Assembly: GCF_006575665.1 (NCBI RefSeq)
Contig: NZ_CP041253.1
Location: 1,989,501 to 2,053,500 of the forward strand
Reading direction: 5' to 3'
DNA from: Echinicola soli
GTDB lineage: Bacteria > Bacteroidota > Bacteroidia > Cytophagales > Cyclobacteriaceae
Length of the DNA: 64,000 nucleotides
Below are positions 42,959-51,389 of the stretch, one piece after another. The translations under genes were made by a program, and so were the position numbers. The notes beneath the pieces were generated by a model that was given only the letters and a program-made list of their open reading frames with translations, was not told the DNA's origin and did not search any database. Positions within the stretch are counted from its first letter, which is position 1. Each line of letters begins with the position of its first letter.

Positions 42959-43306
42959 ATGGAATATCTTTTTTTGAAAAATGAGACGGAGACAGCGAAC
43001 ATCCCCATGGATATGATTATTTCACTTGAGGTGAAGGATTATTATTTGGTCTGTCACACCGTTTGTGGCCGGGATTTTTGCTGTAGTAAGTCACTAAATA
43101 AAATAGAAGGGGAACTCCCCTCTCACTTTATACAGATCAATAGGAATATTATCGTGAACTTACAAAAGGTACAATTGCTCAATTTTAAGGAAAGAACCAT
43201 TTATATGAACGGACAATTGGCCTATCAGATGGCGATCAGGAGAATGAAAGCAATTCGCAAAGCAATCAATGAATATGAATCAGATAGATACGATATTGGC
43301 AGATAA
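42959..43306 (+). CDS. stand-alone LytTR DNA-binding regulator, copy 1
   Basis: 115 residues made up almost only of a LytTR domain: ISLEVKDYYLVCHTVCGRDF, SLNKIEGELPSHFIQINRNIIVNLQKVQLL and a C-terminal IYMNGQLAYQMAIRRMKAIRKAI. The N-R-N-I-I-V-N segment matches the usual DNA-contact strand. No receiver domain or membrane segment is present, so it is not a normal two-component response regulator. It overlaps the sulfotransferase gene by 38 bp. Direct repeats 21 bp apart in front of each peptide gene in this region are the expected target type for LytTR proteins. A second copy is at 57435-57758. Confidence 0.88.
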   Translation: MEYLFLKNETETANIPMDMIISLEVKDYYLVCHTVCGRDFCCSKSLNKIEGELPSHFIQINRNIIVNLQKVQLLNFKERTIYMNGQLAYQMAIRRMKAIRKAINEYESDRYDIGR

Positions 43307-44198
43307 GCATTTCCTCCCGGAGGACGGTATAGTGATCTTTGCGGATGCACGGAGCGGAAGCACTTGGCTAATGGAGCTCCTCGGTCATATCCCCGGTTCC
43401 ATTATCAATTGGGAACCGCTACATAAGGAAAGGGGAGTCGTTCCTGTCAATTTTAATTGGGGAGACCGTCCCTATATTCCCTTGGATGATACGCATGAGG
43501 CATACCAAGATTGTATCAGGGATATATTATCCCTCAGAAAGTACTCAGACTGGACGATTGGCAAGAATTCACCGGAAGGCTTGGTAAAAGGTAAGATCGT
43601 CCTGACCAAGTTTGTCCGGGCCAACTTGCTGATCCCATGGATGTGCCAACAGGTCAAGTTCAAGCATAAACCTTTGTTACTGATGAGGCATCCTATAGAC
43701 ACCTGTCTTTCCCAGCTTAGGGCATTTGGAAGTAGAACCAATGATTATGGTGAAATTCCGTCGGGTATTAACAATGCCCGTTTCACACACCATAGAAAAA
43801 TGATGAAACAAGCCCAAAATGATTTGGAGTATAAGATCGTCCTTTGGTGTATCAATAATATGCCGATTTTGGAGAATCCATGCTTAGGGGATTGGGTGGA
43901 AGTGGTCTATTATGAAGACCTGATCATCGATCCCCGGAAGCAACTCCGTTCGATTTTAGGACGGATCATTCCCTACGTACATATTCCAGAAGTAATGTCA
44001 CTCATTCCATTAAGGGCTCCCAGCGAGACAAATTTACATGGAGGACTGGAAAACAGTCCTGTAAAACAACTTTACAAAAATATTGATGCCATTGGTTATA
44101 GCCAAAAGGAGCGGATTCAGATCATTTTTGACCACTTTGGATTAAAGCTATACGATGCCTTTGGGCCTTATAGAACCTGTAGTAAATTGTCTTTGTGA
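43269..44198 (+). CDS. sulfotransferase-family protein
   Basis: 309 residues. The PAPS-binding loop is visible as FADARSGSTWLMELLG (about residues 18-33; the family needs RSGST/SW) and the 3'-phosphate motif as LLMRHPIDTCLSQLRAFG (about 136-153). Further blocks are WEPLHKERGVV and VEVVYYEDLIIDP. Such enzymes move sulfate from PAPS to sugars, tyrosines or small molecules; no signal peptide is seen, so it acts in the cytoplasm. It is co-translated with the LytTR regulator and precedes the peptide cassette array, so a peptide or a surface polymer could be the acceptor. A decayed copy follows the second LytTR gene. Confidence 0.85.
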   Translation: MNMNQIDTILADKHFLPEDGIVIFADARSGSTWLMELLGHIPGSIINWEPLHKERGVVPVNFNWGDRPYIPLDDTHEAYQDCIRDILSLRKYSDWTIGKNSPEGLVKGKIVLTKFVRANLLIPWMCQQVKFKHKPLLLMRHPIDTCLSQLRAFGSRTNDYGEIPSGINNARFTHHRKMMKQAQNDLEYKIVLWCINNMPILENPCLGDWVEVVYYEDLIIDPRKQLRSILGRIIPYVHIPEVMSLIPLRAPSETNLHGGLENSPVKQLYKNIDAIGYSQKERIQIIFDHFGLKLYDAFGPYRTCSKLSL

Positions 44199-44764
44199 TG
44201 GATCTAAACTTGGTATTACTTAAAAAACAGTAATTAACGCCGTCCCCTGAGCGGAGCCGAAGGGTAGCGGAGTGAAGCAATCCCGTCCGCCCAAACCGTC
44301 TTTGCGACAACCGGGGGAGGAAGCAATCTCGTTTTCTTAAGACGGGACTGCCGCGTTCCCGATAGCCTCCGGGACAAGCTGTACCTCCCTGCCTATGGCA
44401 CCAGACAGGCCTGCCTATGGCTTCAGACAGGCCTGCCTATGGCTTCAGACAGGCCTGCCTATGGCACCAGACAGGCCTGTTTGGCACCAGACAGGCTCGC
44501 AGTGACGGGAAGGGGCTCGGAATTGCTTCGTTCCCGAGCTATCGGGACAGGCTATACTTCCCCCTTCTAAAAAGGGCGTGGCAATCTCCATGAAAGGAAA
44601 ACTACCCCGTAAGTCTTGCTTTGTGTCCTGTTTGGCTTCAAACAAATTCACAGAGTTGGTTTGAAAATATAATCTGAGGTTTCACGCTCACGGGTTATTA
44701 TGGTACACTTTTCCTTTGGTGTTGGTTTATTCTATTAGGTAAAGGCTGTAAATCAATCTTTTAA
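44199..44764. other. gene-free stretch: repeats and the upstream region of the decayed peptide gene
   Basis: Contains palindromic DNA (about 44240-44390), the 22-bp tandem array (44388-44495), and from about 44675 the conserved upstream region of the peptide genes (CTCACGGGTTATTATGGTAC, then GGCTGTAAATCAATCTTTTAA). Only the downstream half of the 21-bp-spaced repeat pair survives, at 44688. Confidence 0.65.
44388..44495 (+). repeat. tandem array of 22-bp palindromic units
   Basis: Four 22-bp units (44388, 44410, 44432, 44454) reading CCTGCCTATGG(C/T)..CAGACAGG, then a 20-bp unit. CCTG and CAGG at unit ends make each unit a possible hairpin. Confidence 0.9.
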
Positions 44765-44920
44765 TGCTACAGCTTACGTTGGGGGGAATTGCTCAGAACG
44801 TGCTCTGTGAATGACCCAAATGGTGGCGGTGTTATTATGACCGGAAATACCTGCGGAAGCGGAAATGATAGATGTATTGACAATGACTGCACCACGGGGG
44901 GAGGAACAGTAGTTCTTTAG
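44765..44920 (+). pseudogene. decayed precursor-peptide gene (leader deleted)
   Basis: The usual upstream region runs up to TAAATCAATCTTTTAA, where intact cassettes have the leader start. Here it is followed directly by a frame that lacks a start codon and reads only the Cys-rich tail: TCSVNDPNGGG, NTCGSGNDRC, IDNDCTTGGG. It has four cysteines, and its C-x4-C and CxDNDC spacing resembles the end of the peptide at 52740-52979 (NCQDNDC). An ATG at 44764 is in another frame and stops after 16 codons. So the core survives but the leader is gone. A hairpin and a propeller lipoprotein gene follow, as in intact cassettes. Confidence 0.65.
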
Positions 44921-44941
44921 AGCAGTAGCCTAAAATTGAAT

Positions 44942-44979
44942 CCTAGAAGGCCAATTTATTGGTTAAATGGCCTTCTAGG
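44942..44979 (+). terminator. 12-bp hairpin between peptide remnant and propeller gene
   Basis: Arms CCTAGAAGGCCA and TGGCCTTCTAGG are perfectly complementary around a 14-base loop. It could attenuate transcription into the lipoprotein gene or protect the short peptide mRNA. Confidence 0.65.
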
Positions 44980-45006
44980 GTTATGAATCTAAATAAAAAT
45001 TAAGTT

Positions 45007-46191
45007 ATGACTAAATCAGTCTTGTTTCTAGGAGCTTTTGTTTGCTTTTTTAGTTGTGGAGGTAGTAAAGAGATTAAAGATGATGTAATATTATCACCAG
45101 ATTATAAGGAGTTGAAAATTGCGGAAGGATTGAATGAATTCGAAAGCAGTTTCGAAGCTATTTTTGAGGAAGTTTCATTTATACCTATTGATTTAACGGA
45201 TTCCCTGTACCTGGCCTCCATTGACAAGATGGAAATTGGCAAAGACAGGATGTTTTTACTGGATAAAAAACTCTCCCAGTTGGTAATATGTGGATTGGAT
45301 GGCAATTTGGAAAGGAAGGTCGGTAAATTGGGGTTTGGCCCTTCGGAATTTCAGGAGATAAGTGATTTTGTTTTAGACGGGGATGGAAAGCATGTAAAGA
45401 TATTTTCCAATGATGATATGTCCTTTTATACTTTTTTGACAAAGAGCGGGGCTTTTCTTGAAAAGAACAGGATAAACGCTTACGGGGAAGGTTTTGAAAA
45501 GGTAGCGAATGATCAGTATCTGTTTTATCTAAATCATAATATAAGTGATAAAAGCGGGGCATATAATATTCTGTTACTGGATAAGGAAGGAAATGTGATC
45601 AAAAGATTTTTTCCATTTGATCCCGATAAATCAAATATGATGGTAACATATTCAGGTTTTTTGAAAAATAGTGGCGGACATGTGTTTTTCTCACCGCCTT
45701 TCCATAATGAAATATTTCGATATGATTCGAATTTGATGGAATTCCAAAAAGTGCTCCAATTGGATATCAATAGCAAGTATATAAATGAAAACCAAGATGA
45801 TTTCCAAAAGATAGCCAATACAAGGGTCATAGTGGAAGACCTGACCACCAGGTTTTTGGGGGAATCAGTTTTTAAAAACGATGATTTTATAGTGTTTACC
45901 TACCACTATAGGGCTCAGAGGAGGATAGGAGTATATAATTTAAAGCAACAGGCATTAAAATGTTTTGCCAAATCGGTGGAGGACCCGATATTTAAATTGG
46001 CAGGAAAACCTTTATATATTGATAGTAACAATAATGTTTATTTTGAGGTGTCCACAGATCAGGTAAATACTGTAAAGGATAATGCACCTAAACTGTACAG
46101 TTCCTTGACTCCTGAAACAAAAAGCATGTTTGAGTCAAATGGGGAGAGTATAAGCTACTATTTATTGAAAGCAAAACTAAGAGATTTGTGA
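45007..46191 (+). CDS. 6-bladed beta-propeller lipoprotein (cassette 0)
   Basis: 394 residues. The lipoprotein signal ends at Cys17 (CFFSC). The body has the repeating beta pattern of Bacteroidota 6-bladed propellers (DUF4934/DUF4221 group): FEEVSFIPIDLTDSLYLASIDKM, MFLLDKKLSQLVICGLDGNLERKVGKLG, the family hallmark GFGPSEFQEISDF (GxGPxEF), LLLDKEGNVIKRFFPF. It is likely outer-membrane or periplasm anchored. It follows the decayed peptide gene by 86 bp with a hairpin between. Function is unknown; the repeated pairing with secreted peptides suggests a receptor, immunity or handling role. Confidence 0.82.
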   Translation: MTKSVLFLGAFVCFFSCGGSKEIKDDVILSPDYKELKIAEGLNEFESSFEAIFEEVSFIPIDLTDSLYLASIDKMEIGKDRMFLLDKKLSQLVICGLDGNLERKVGKLGFGPSEFQEISDFVLDGDGKHVKIFSNDDMSFYTFLTKSGAFLEKNRINAYGEGFEKVANDQYLFYLNHNISDKSGAYNILLLDKEGNVIKRFFPFDPDKSNMMVTYSGFLKNSGGHVFFSPPFHNEIFRYDSNLMEFQKVLQLDINSKYINENQDDFQKIANTRVIVEDLTTRFLGESVFKNDDFIVFTYHYRAQRRIGVYNLKQQALKCFAKSVEDPIFKLAGKPLYIDSNNNVYFEVSTDQVNTVKDNAPKLYSSLTPETKSMFESNGESISYYLLKAKLRDL

Positions 46192-46253
46192 AATCAATCT
46201 ATGAAGTAGGTAGTGGTCTGTGTAGGATTTGTATATCAAGGAACATTTTAAAA

Positions 46254-46438
46254 TACTGTGGGCCGACTAAATTTCACATAGGCCGAAAAAGTAGGTTTAA
46301 ACGAAAATAGAAGGGTTTTTTCGATTTCCTAAAACTACCCCGTCCTCTGAAGGGGTGATCAGAAAGTCCCCTTTAGGGGATTTAGGGTGGATTTTGACGA
46401 ATTTCCTTCGAAAGCATAATCTTTACCCGGACGCCAAT
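46254..46438 (+). repeat. dispersed 186-bp element, copy C
   Basis: Starts TACTGTGGGCCGACTAAATT and ends CCCGGACGCCAAT. Differs from copy B by a handful of bases. It separates cassette 0 from the LanC-stub start of cassette 1. Confidence 0.9.
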
Positions 46439-46470
46439 ATTTTAAAATGTCAATAAAAGACAAATTATAA

Positions 46471-46641
46471 ACTGTATCCATCTGAACACTTCCTTTCAGA
46501 TCAACTATAGGGCTAATAAATGGCAAAAGCGCATCCATCCTTTATTTTTCCGGTTTAGAGGATTCGTTTTACATTGATGATATCCTTTATTCCTTCATGG
46601 AGGCAGGTGTCATGATAAGAAAATCAACGCTCACGAGTTGA
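46471..46641 (+). pseudogene. LanC-like N-terminal remnant (frameshifted)
   Basis: The DNA matches the LanC-like stubs at 52448 and 54700: CATCTGAACACTTCC, GGCAAAAGCGCATCCATCC, TTATTTTTCCGGTTTAGAG and CTTCATGGAGGCAGGTGTCA are all here, ending at the same TGA after GCTCACGAGT. A one-base loss and changes early in the segment introduce stops, so it is no longer a frame of useful length. The last bases overlap the operator repeats of the next peptide gene. Confidence 0.7.
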
Positions 46642-46660
46642 GACACGACCTTCACGGGTT
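46630..46660 (+). promoter_or_regulatory. LytTR-type operator before peptide A
   Basis: Direct repeats TCACGAGTT (46631) and TCACGGGTT (46652) are 21 bp apart start to start, two helical turns. LytTR proteins bind 9-bp direct repeats with a spacer near 12 bp. About 80 bp of conserved leader, including TTTTATAGGTTAAGG as a possible -7 region, follows to the ATG. Confidence 0.65.
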
Positions 46661-46743
46661 ATTATGGTACACTTTCCCTTTGGTATTGGTTTGTTTTATA
46701 GGTTAAGGTTGTAAATTAATATTTTAACCAAAACCAATTTAAA

Positions 46744-46992
46744 ATGAAAAAGAAAAGAGTATTGCCAAGAGTTTTAATGGCTGCGAGTGTAACTGCCATG
46801 GGAGTTGGTGTATTTCAAGTTTTTGATGCAGAGGCACAGACGACTGGCGGGGGGTGGCATTGTGAAGAAGTTAGTCCTGGCACTTGGGTTTGCGACAATG
46901 AGGATGGCGAATCTGTTGGCTGGCATGACAGTACGCCACAAGGTGACGGATCCTGCAAAGGTGCCCCGAACGGTTGTAGGATAGTGTTTTAA
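46744..46992 (+). CDS. secreted Cys-rich precursor peptide A (NVEALA-like leader)
   Basis: 82 residues. A basic start (MKKKRVLPR) and hydrophobic segment (VLMAASVTAMGVGVFQVF) lead to DAEA-QTTGGG, a likely signal-peptidase or leader cut after AEA around residue 31. This is the pattern of the NVEALA-type small peptides of Bacteroidota. The mature part is acidic and Gly-rich with four cysteines (WHCEE, WVCDN, GSCKG, NGCRI), and its sequence differs from those of peptides B and C, whose leaders are nearly identical. It is the only one of the three with a normal ATG. The propeller gene that should follow is displaced by an IS21 element. The peptide may be exported by Sec and disulfide- or thioether-linked. 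Confidence 0.82.
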   Translation: MKKKRVLPRVLMAASVTAMGVGVFQVFDAEAQTTGGGWHCEEVSPGTWVCDNEDGESVGWHDSTPQGDGSCKGAPNGCRIVF

Positions 46993-46995
46993 TAC

Positions 46996-47018
46996 CAGGG
47001 GACAAACCATATCCCCTG
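46996..47018 (+). terminator. 7-bp hairpin after peptide A
   Basis: CAGGGGA and TCCCCTG flank a 9-base loop just after the stop codon; the last base is the first of the IS21 target duplication. Confidence 0.45.
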
Positions 47019-47262
47019 CTTTACTGGATATTCCGGAGCATGTTGACCCCATGATCCGGGAATGAACCGGAGGTTGAAAAGTGGCTTAAGCGGCTGTTTT
47101 CAACTGCCATTCCGGCGGATGCTGACCCCCTAAAGTAATATTTCAGCAATAATTCCGGAGCATATTGACCCCTCTGTTGTCAGATTCCGGAACATATTGC
47201 CCCCTCATAATGCTGGTTTTGGTTTTTTAGCGGATGATTTATATACCACTAACCGTGATCCA

Positions 47263-48843
47263 ATGGCAGGAAAACCAAAACCAATGAGTCAGATAAAACA
47301 ATTGATCATTCTCAACAAGCAGGGCAAAGGGATCAAGACCATTGCCCGAATGCTTGGCATGAGCAAGAATACCGTAAAAGCCTACCTGGTCAAGCTGGAA
47401 AAGCTGCTGGGGCAGACAGGTACGAGCCTAACCATAGATGATCTGCTCGCCCTTGAAGAGCCGGAGATCCATTCCCGTTTCCATCCTGGCAACCCTTCCT
47501 ATAAGGATCCCCGGTACGATCATTTTAAAATGCGTCTTGAATATTTTCGTAAAGAGCTGAAGCGTACCGGGGTTACCAGGGCACTTTTATGGGAAGAATA
47601 CAGACAGTCCCATCCGGATGGTTACAGCTACTCACAGTTCTGCCATCACCTTGACCAGCATGATCTTGCCCGATCAAAACCAACTATGGTACTTGATCAT
47701 CAGCCCGGGGAAAAGCTTTATATTGATTTTGCCGGCAAAACGATTGACTACATAGACCGGGAAACCGGAGAAGTCATTTCCTGCCAGTTTTTTGTGGCCT
47801 GCCTGCCCTGTTCGGACTATGCTTTTGCCATGGCCGTGCCCAGCCAGCGTATAGCTGATTTTCTCCATGCCCTGGCCTGCTGCCTGGAACATTTGGGCGG
47901 AGTCCCTTCCCTGCTGGTCCCTGACAACCTGAAGTCAGCAGTGAACAAGGCCGACAAGTACGAACCGGATATCAACCGGGCACTGGAAGACTTTGCCAAT
48001 CATTACGGTACGGCTGTCCTGCCGGCAAGGGTCAGAAAGCCTCAGGACAAGGCCCTGGTCGAGAACCAGGTCAACATGCTCTACTCCAGAGTATATGCCA
48101 AGCTGAGGAACATGCAGTTCTTTGACCTTTATGCACTCAACCAGGCCATTAAAATGCGGATCAGGGCACATAACCAGACACGGATGCAGCGCAAGCCCTA
48201 CTGCCGGGAAGAGAAGTTTTTGGCCGATGAAAAACCCCTGTTGGGAAAACTTCCCGAGGACCGGTTTGAGCTACGGTACCATGCCTTGCTGACTGTGGCA
48301 AAAAACAACCATGTTTACCTGGCAAGGGACAAGCAATATTACAGTGTCCCGTATACCCTTATTGGCAAGAAAGTGAAGGTAGTCTACACCAGGTCTATGT
48401 TCTATGTGTACCATGAAGGTAAAAAGGTAGCCGTCCATGCCAGAAGCACCAAGGGCGGCTATTCTACCGTTGAAGACCATCTGTGTTCCCAGCACAGGCA
48501 TTACAGGGATAGGAGCCCTGAATACTACCGGGAGCTTGCCCGTAAAAAATCAGCAGTTCTTTATCAATATGTATCCTTGCTGTTTGAGCAGAACCGGTAT
48601 CCCGAGCAGCTTTACAGAACCTGTGATGGCTTACTGGCCTTAAGCAGGAAGTCCGACCCGGATACCTTTGACAGGGCCTGCAAAATAGCCATGGATCACC
48701 AGGTCTATTCTTATGGGTTTATCAGGAACATCCTTGAAAACAACATGGCCTATGAACAGCCCGATACTACACAAAAAGCCCTGCCCAAACACGACAATGT
48801 CCGGGGCAAGGAATATTACGACCAACAGAAACTCCAATTTTAA
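47263..48843 (+). CDS. istA: IS21 transposase IstA
   Basis: 526 residues from the ATG at 47263; a longer frame from 47197 runs into the IS end repeats. An N-terminal helix-turn-helix is seen (QIKQLIILNKQGKGIKTIARMLGMSKNTVKAYL). The DDE integrase core contains LYIDFAGKTIDYIDRETGE with the first Asp, LLVPDNLKSAV with the second Asp (PDN), and KALVENQVN with the Glu. A C-terminal beta-domain follows (YYSVPYTLIGKKVKVVYTR). It cuts and joins the element ends, helped by IstB. The gene is 6 bp from istB. Confidence 0.95.
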   Translation: MAGKPKPMSQIKQLIILNKQGKGIKTIARMLGMSKNTVKAYLVKLEKLLGQTGTSLTIDDLLALEEPEIHSRFHPGNPSYKDPRYDHFKMRLEYFRKELKRTGVTRALLWEEYRQSHPDGYSYSQFCHHLDQHDLARSKPTMVLDHQPGEKLYIDFAGKTIDYIDRETGEVISCQFFVACLPCSDYAFAMAVPSQRIADFLHALACCLEHLGGVPSLLVPDNLKSAVNKADKYEPDINRALEDFANHYGTAVLPARVRKPQDKALVENQVNMLYSRVYAKLRNMQFFDLYALNQAIKMRIRAHNQTRMQRKPYCREEKFLADEKPLLGKLPEDRFELRYHALLTVAKNNHVYLARDKQYYSVPYTLIGKKVKVVYTRSMFYVYHEGKKVAVHARSTKGGYSTVEDHLCSQHRHYRDRSPEYYRELARKKSAVLYQYVSLLFEQNRYPEQLYRTCDGLLALSRKSDPDTFDRACKIAMDHQVYSYGFIRNILENNMAYEQPDTTQKALPKHDNVRGKEYYDQQKLQF

Positions 48844-48849
48844 CACTTA

Positions 48850-49575
48850 ATGAATATGAATCAGATCGAAGCACAAATGACCAGGCTTAAACTGCACGGC
48901 ATGTCCAAAACATGGACAGCCCTGAAGGAAACCCGCAAAACCCAAAACCTCACGTTGACAGAAGGCCTTGAGATGATGCTCCAGGCCGAGGAGCAGGAAA
49001 GGGACAACAGGAGGTTCAGAAGGCTGGAGTCCAATGCCGGATTCAGGTATAAGGCCTCCCTGGAAGAACTCAAGCTTGATAAAACCAGGGGGTTGGACGA
49101 TATGGTGCTGGCATCCCTGTCCACCGGAGACTACATCACCAAAGGGGAATCGGTGCTGATAACAGGGGCCACCGGCTGTGGTAAAAGTTACCTCGCATCC
49201 GCACTGGGACACCAGGCCTGTATCCAAGGGTTCAAGGCCGCCTATTTTAATACCCAGAAACTGATGCTCAAAACCAAGATGGTAAGGCTGGAAGGCACCG
49301 CTATCAAGTTCTTTGACAAGTTGGCAAAAGCCGACCTGCTCATCATGGATGATTTTGGGCTCACACATCTGGAAAAACAGCATCAGATGGACTTTATGGA
49401 GCTCATTGAGGACCGGCACGGGAAGAAATCCACCATCATCGCAAGCCAATTGCCCGTATCCAGCTGGTATGAGGTGATTGGAGAAGAAACAATTGCCGAC
49501 GCTATTCTTGACAGATTGGTACACTCATCATACAGAATCGAACTTAAAGGTGAAAGTCTAAGAAAAAAAATGTAA
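48850..49575 (+). CDS. istB: IS21 helper ATPase IstB
   Basis: 241 residues, a DnaC-like AAA+ ATPase that selects the target and activates the IstA transposase. The N-terminal helical domain (QMTRLKLHGMSKTWTALKE) is followed by Walker A in ITGATGCGKSYLASALG, Walker B LLIMDDFGL, and a sensor-1 segment IIASQLPVSSW. ATG codons at 48850 and 48856 are both possible. Full length for the family. Confidence 0.95.
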   Translation: MNMNQIEAQMTRLKLHGMSKTWTALKETRKTQNLTLTEGLEMMLQAEEQERDNRRFRRLESNAGFRYKASLEELKLDKTRGLDDMVLASLSTGDYITKGESVLITGATGCGKSYLASALGHQACIQGFKAAYFNTQKLMLKTKMVRLEGTAIKFFDKLAKADLLIMDDFGLTHLEKQHQMDFMELIEDRHGKKSTIIASQLPVSSWYEVIGEETIADAILDRLVHSSYRIELKGESLRKKM

Positions 49576-49710
49576 AATTGTCATACCATTGGATTCACAG
49601 GACCAAACCAACTTTTAGAGGGGTCAATATCCCCGGAGAGGGGTCAGTATCATCCAGAATATCCAGCTTTACTTCAATATTAAGTTTGAAACCATATGAT
49701 TTATATATTT

Positions 49711-50859
49711 ATGCGAAACAGTTTTTTTTTGGTACTATTATTTCTAACAATATCGTGTAAACGGAAGACACAAGAAGGGTTTGGGGGAATTGATATTGAA
49801 GGAGATGACGTTCTAAATAAAACAGGGAGTTTTAGTCTCCATTTGGATGAATTTGCAAGCTATGAAATTTTCAGTCACCAAGTTGTCCCTGAGAGAAAGA
49901 AAGAGAAGCTTTATGTGTTGAACAAGCAAAACAGATCGCTGGACATTTATGATTTAGAACTTGGTCAATTGGAAAAGAGGATAGAGATACCTTCCGAAGG
50001 CCCCGGTGGGATAACAAACCCTTATGGTTTTTTTGTTCATAATAGAGACTCGATCTTTGTTTTTGTCCAAGGTACCTTTAAAAACACTCAATTATTGAAT
50101 GCTCAGGGGGAACTAACAAGGACTTTCACTCCGGAAAATATTGGGGATTTTAGGTTTGGTTTGATTAATCATGCTTCTGTCCCCAGTACTCCCAGCTATT
50201 ATATGGCCGGAAAAATATATTTTGGAGAGTATGGCCTTTATTCTTCCAATGACCCGGAGAATTTTAACCGCTCAGTCAAAATGGCCGGGGAATATGACCT
50301 GCTATCCGGAAAGGTTGAAATGTACCGCGGATTTGGCTTTCCGGCAAGCTATCTGGGGAGGGCATGGAACGAATATCATTCGGTGTATTCCAGGGTACTG
50401 AACAAAGACCGGGAATGGGCAGTGTCTTGGTCTGGTTTGGATTCTATATTGGTTTATGATTCGGATTATCGGCTTGTGGAGTCCCGAGTAGCAAAAAGCA
50501 ACTACTTAAGCAGCTTCTCCCCTCCAAAAAAAGGAGAGACTTTAAGAATTGCAATTGAAGAAGGCGGGTATATCCGTTTACTTTATAGCCCCTATTTGAA
50601 CTGTTATTACCGGATAGTGAGACACGGAAGGGAGTTCGACGCCAAATATGATAGAGATGTTAATGCCTTTGATCGGTCTGATTTCAGTATTATAAAGCTG
50701 GACAGTTCTCTTAATGTGATTTCTGAAACAAAATTTCACGGGGGTGTATATAATTTGTTTTGTGTGTTTGTTTCCAATAGGGGCCTGTGTTTGCCCAGGA
50801 ATAGTTATTGGAATCCTGATCTTAAAGAAGAACTGTTGAAAATCGATGTGTTCCACTGA
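49711..50859 (+). CDS. 6-bladed beta-propeller lipoprotein (cassette 1)
   Basis: 382 residues from the ATG at 49711, giving a clean lipoprotein signal ending at Cys16 (LTISC); an ATG at 49696 adds five residues. The propeller pattern is visible: KLYVLNKQNRSLDIYDLELGQLEKRIEIPSEGPGG (the family GPG turn), FFVHNRDSIFVFVQG, YFGEYGLYSSND. It belongs to the BF3377-like DUF4221 group of Bacteroidota. Without the IS21 it would lie about 70 bp after peptide A with only a short hairpin between. The next gene starts three bases after its stop. Confidence 0.82.
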   Translation: MRNSFFLVLLFLTISCKRKTQEGFGGIDIEGDDVLNKTGSFSLHLDEFASYEIFSHQVVPERKKEKLYVLNKQNRSLDIYDLELGQLEKRIEIPSEGPGGITNPYGFFVHNRDSIFVFVQGTFKNTQLLNAQGELTRTFTPENIGDFRFGLINHASVPSTPSYYMAGKIYFGEYGLYSSNDPENFNRSVKMAGEYDLLSGKVEMYRGFGFPASYLGRAWNEYHSVYSRVLNKDREWAVSWSGLDSILVYDSDYRLVESRVAKSNYLSSFSPPKKGETLRIAIEEGGYIRLLYSPYLNCYYRIVRHGREFDAKYDRDVNAFDRSDFSIIKLDSSLNVISETKFHGGVYNLFCVFVSNRGLCLPRNSYWNPDLKEELLKIDVFH

Positions 50860-50862
50860 CCA

Positions 50863-51257
50863 ATGAGGCGATGCATTTTGCAAATAATTTTATGGGCGGT
50901 TTTTTTTCGTGCCGGAGCCATGTCAGTCTGGAAAGAAGCTTGGAAAGCTTGAAACTGAAGCACAATATCGAAAGCGATACATTTTTGGTAGTTAATTGGG
51001 ACCATTGCCATTCCTGCCGTTATGTTTATCCTCGCATGATTGAAAGGTATCTCTCTCTGCAGGATATTCAAGTCATCGCCATATCGAACCAGATTAAAAA
51101 GGTATTTACACAACTTTGTGCAGGGGAAATATTAATGATGAGACCTGAAGAGATGATGGAATACGATATTTACCCTATAATTCCTACCCTGTATATTATA
51201 TCAGATAGCGGGAAAGTAGAACTGCTGGAAGTTGACCTAAGTGAATATGGAAAATAA
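50863..51257 (+). pseudogene. CxxC thioredoxin-like lipoprotein, frameshifted at a T8 tract
   Basis: An ATG three bases after the propeller stop opens MRRCILQIILWAVFF, a lipoprotein-like signal, but the frame breaks at eight T residues (50900-50907) and stops 12 codons later. One more T would join it to FSC (a lipobox with Cys) and the long downstream frame SLERSLESLKLKHN, VVNWDHCHSC, IPTLYIISDSGKVELLEVDL. That frame is open from 50871 to the stop and carries a thioredoxin-type CHSC site and a cis-Pro-like PTL. The product would be a periplasmic redox or disulfide-handling protein of about 130 residues. The gene could be phase-variable through the T tract, decayed, or a sequencing artefact. 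Confidence 0.7.
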
Positions 51258-51389
51258 TCCGGATAAGAGCAGGTTGTTTATCTCATGTTGTCAGTGTAAA
51301 TCAAATATAATAATGACATCTATGAACGCCTATTAGATGAAACATATATTGAAAAGACAGAATTTAAATACGTATAGACAACAACCGTA

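Larger units (their letters stand above)
47025..49665 (+). mobile_element. IS21-family insertion sequence with 7-bp target duplication
   Basis: About 2.64 kb. The left end TGGATATTCCGGA is matched by TCCAGAATATCCA at the right end, and the element begins TG and ends CA as is usual for IS21. The target duplication GCTTTAC occurs at 47018-47024 and 49666-49672. Inner repeats of (T/C)TGACCCC lie at both ends (for example 47043, 47122, 47171 on the left; 49619 and 49640 inverted on the right), typical multiple transposase sites. It carries intact istA and istB, so it may be active. It separates peptide A from its propeller gene. Confidence 0.9.

Noticed and set aside
48850..48880. Shared start MNMNQI of IstB and the sulfotransferase at 43269 as a sign of common origin
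   Set aside because: Nothing beyond these residues agrees; it is chance.
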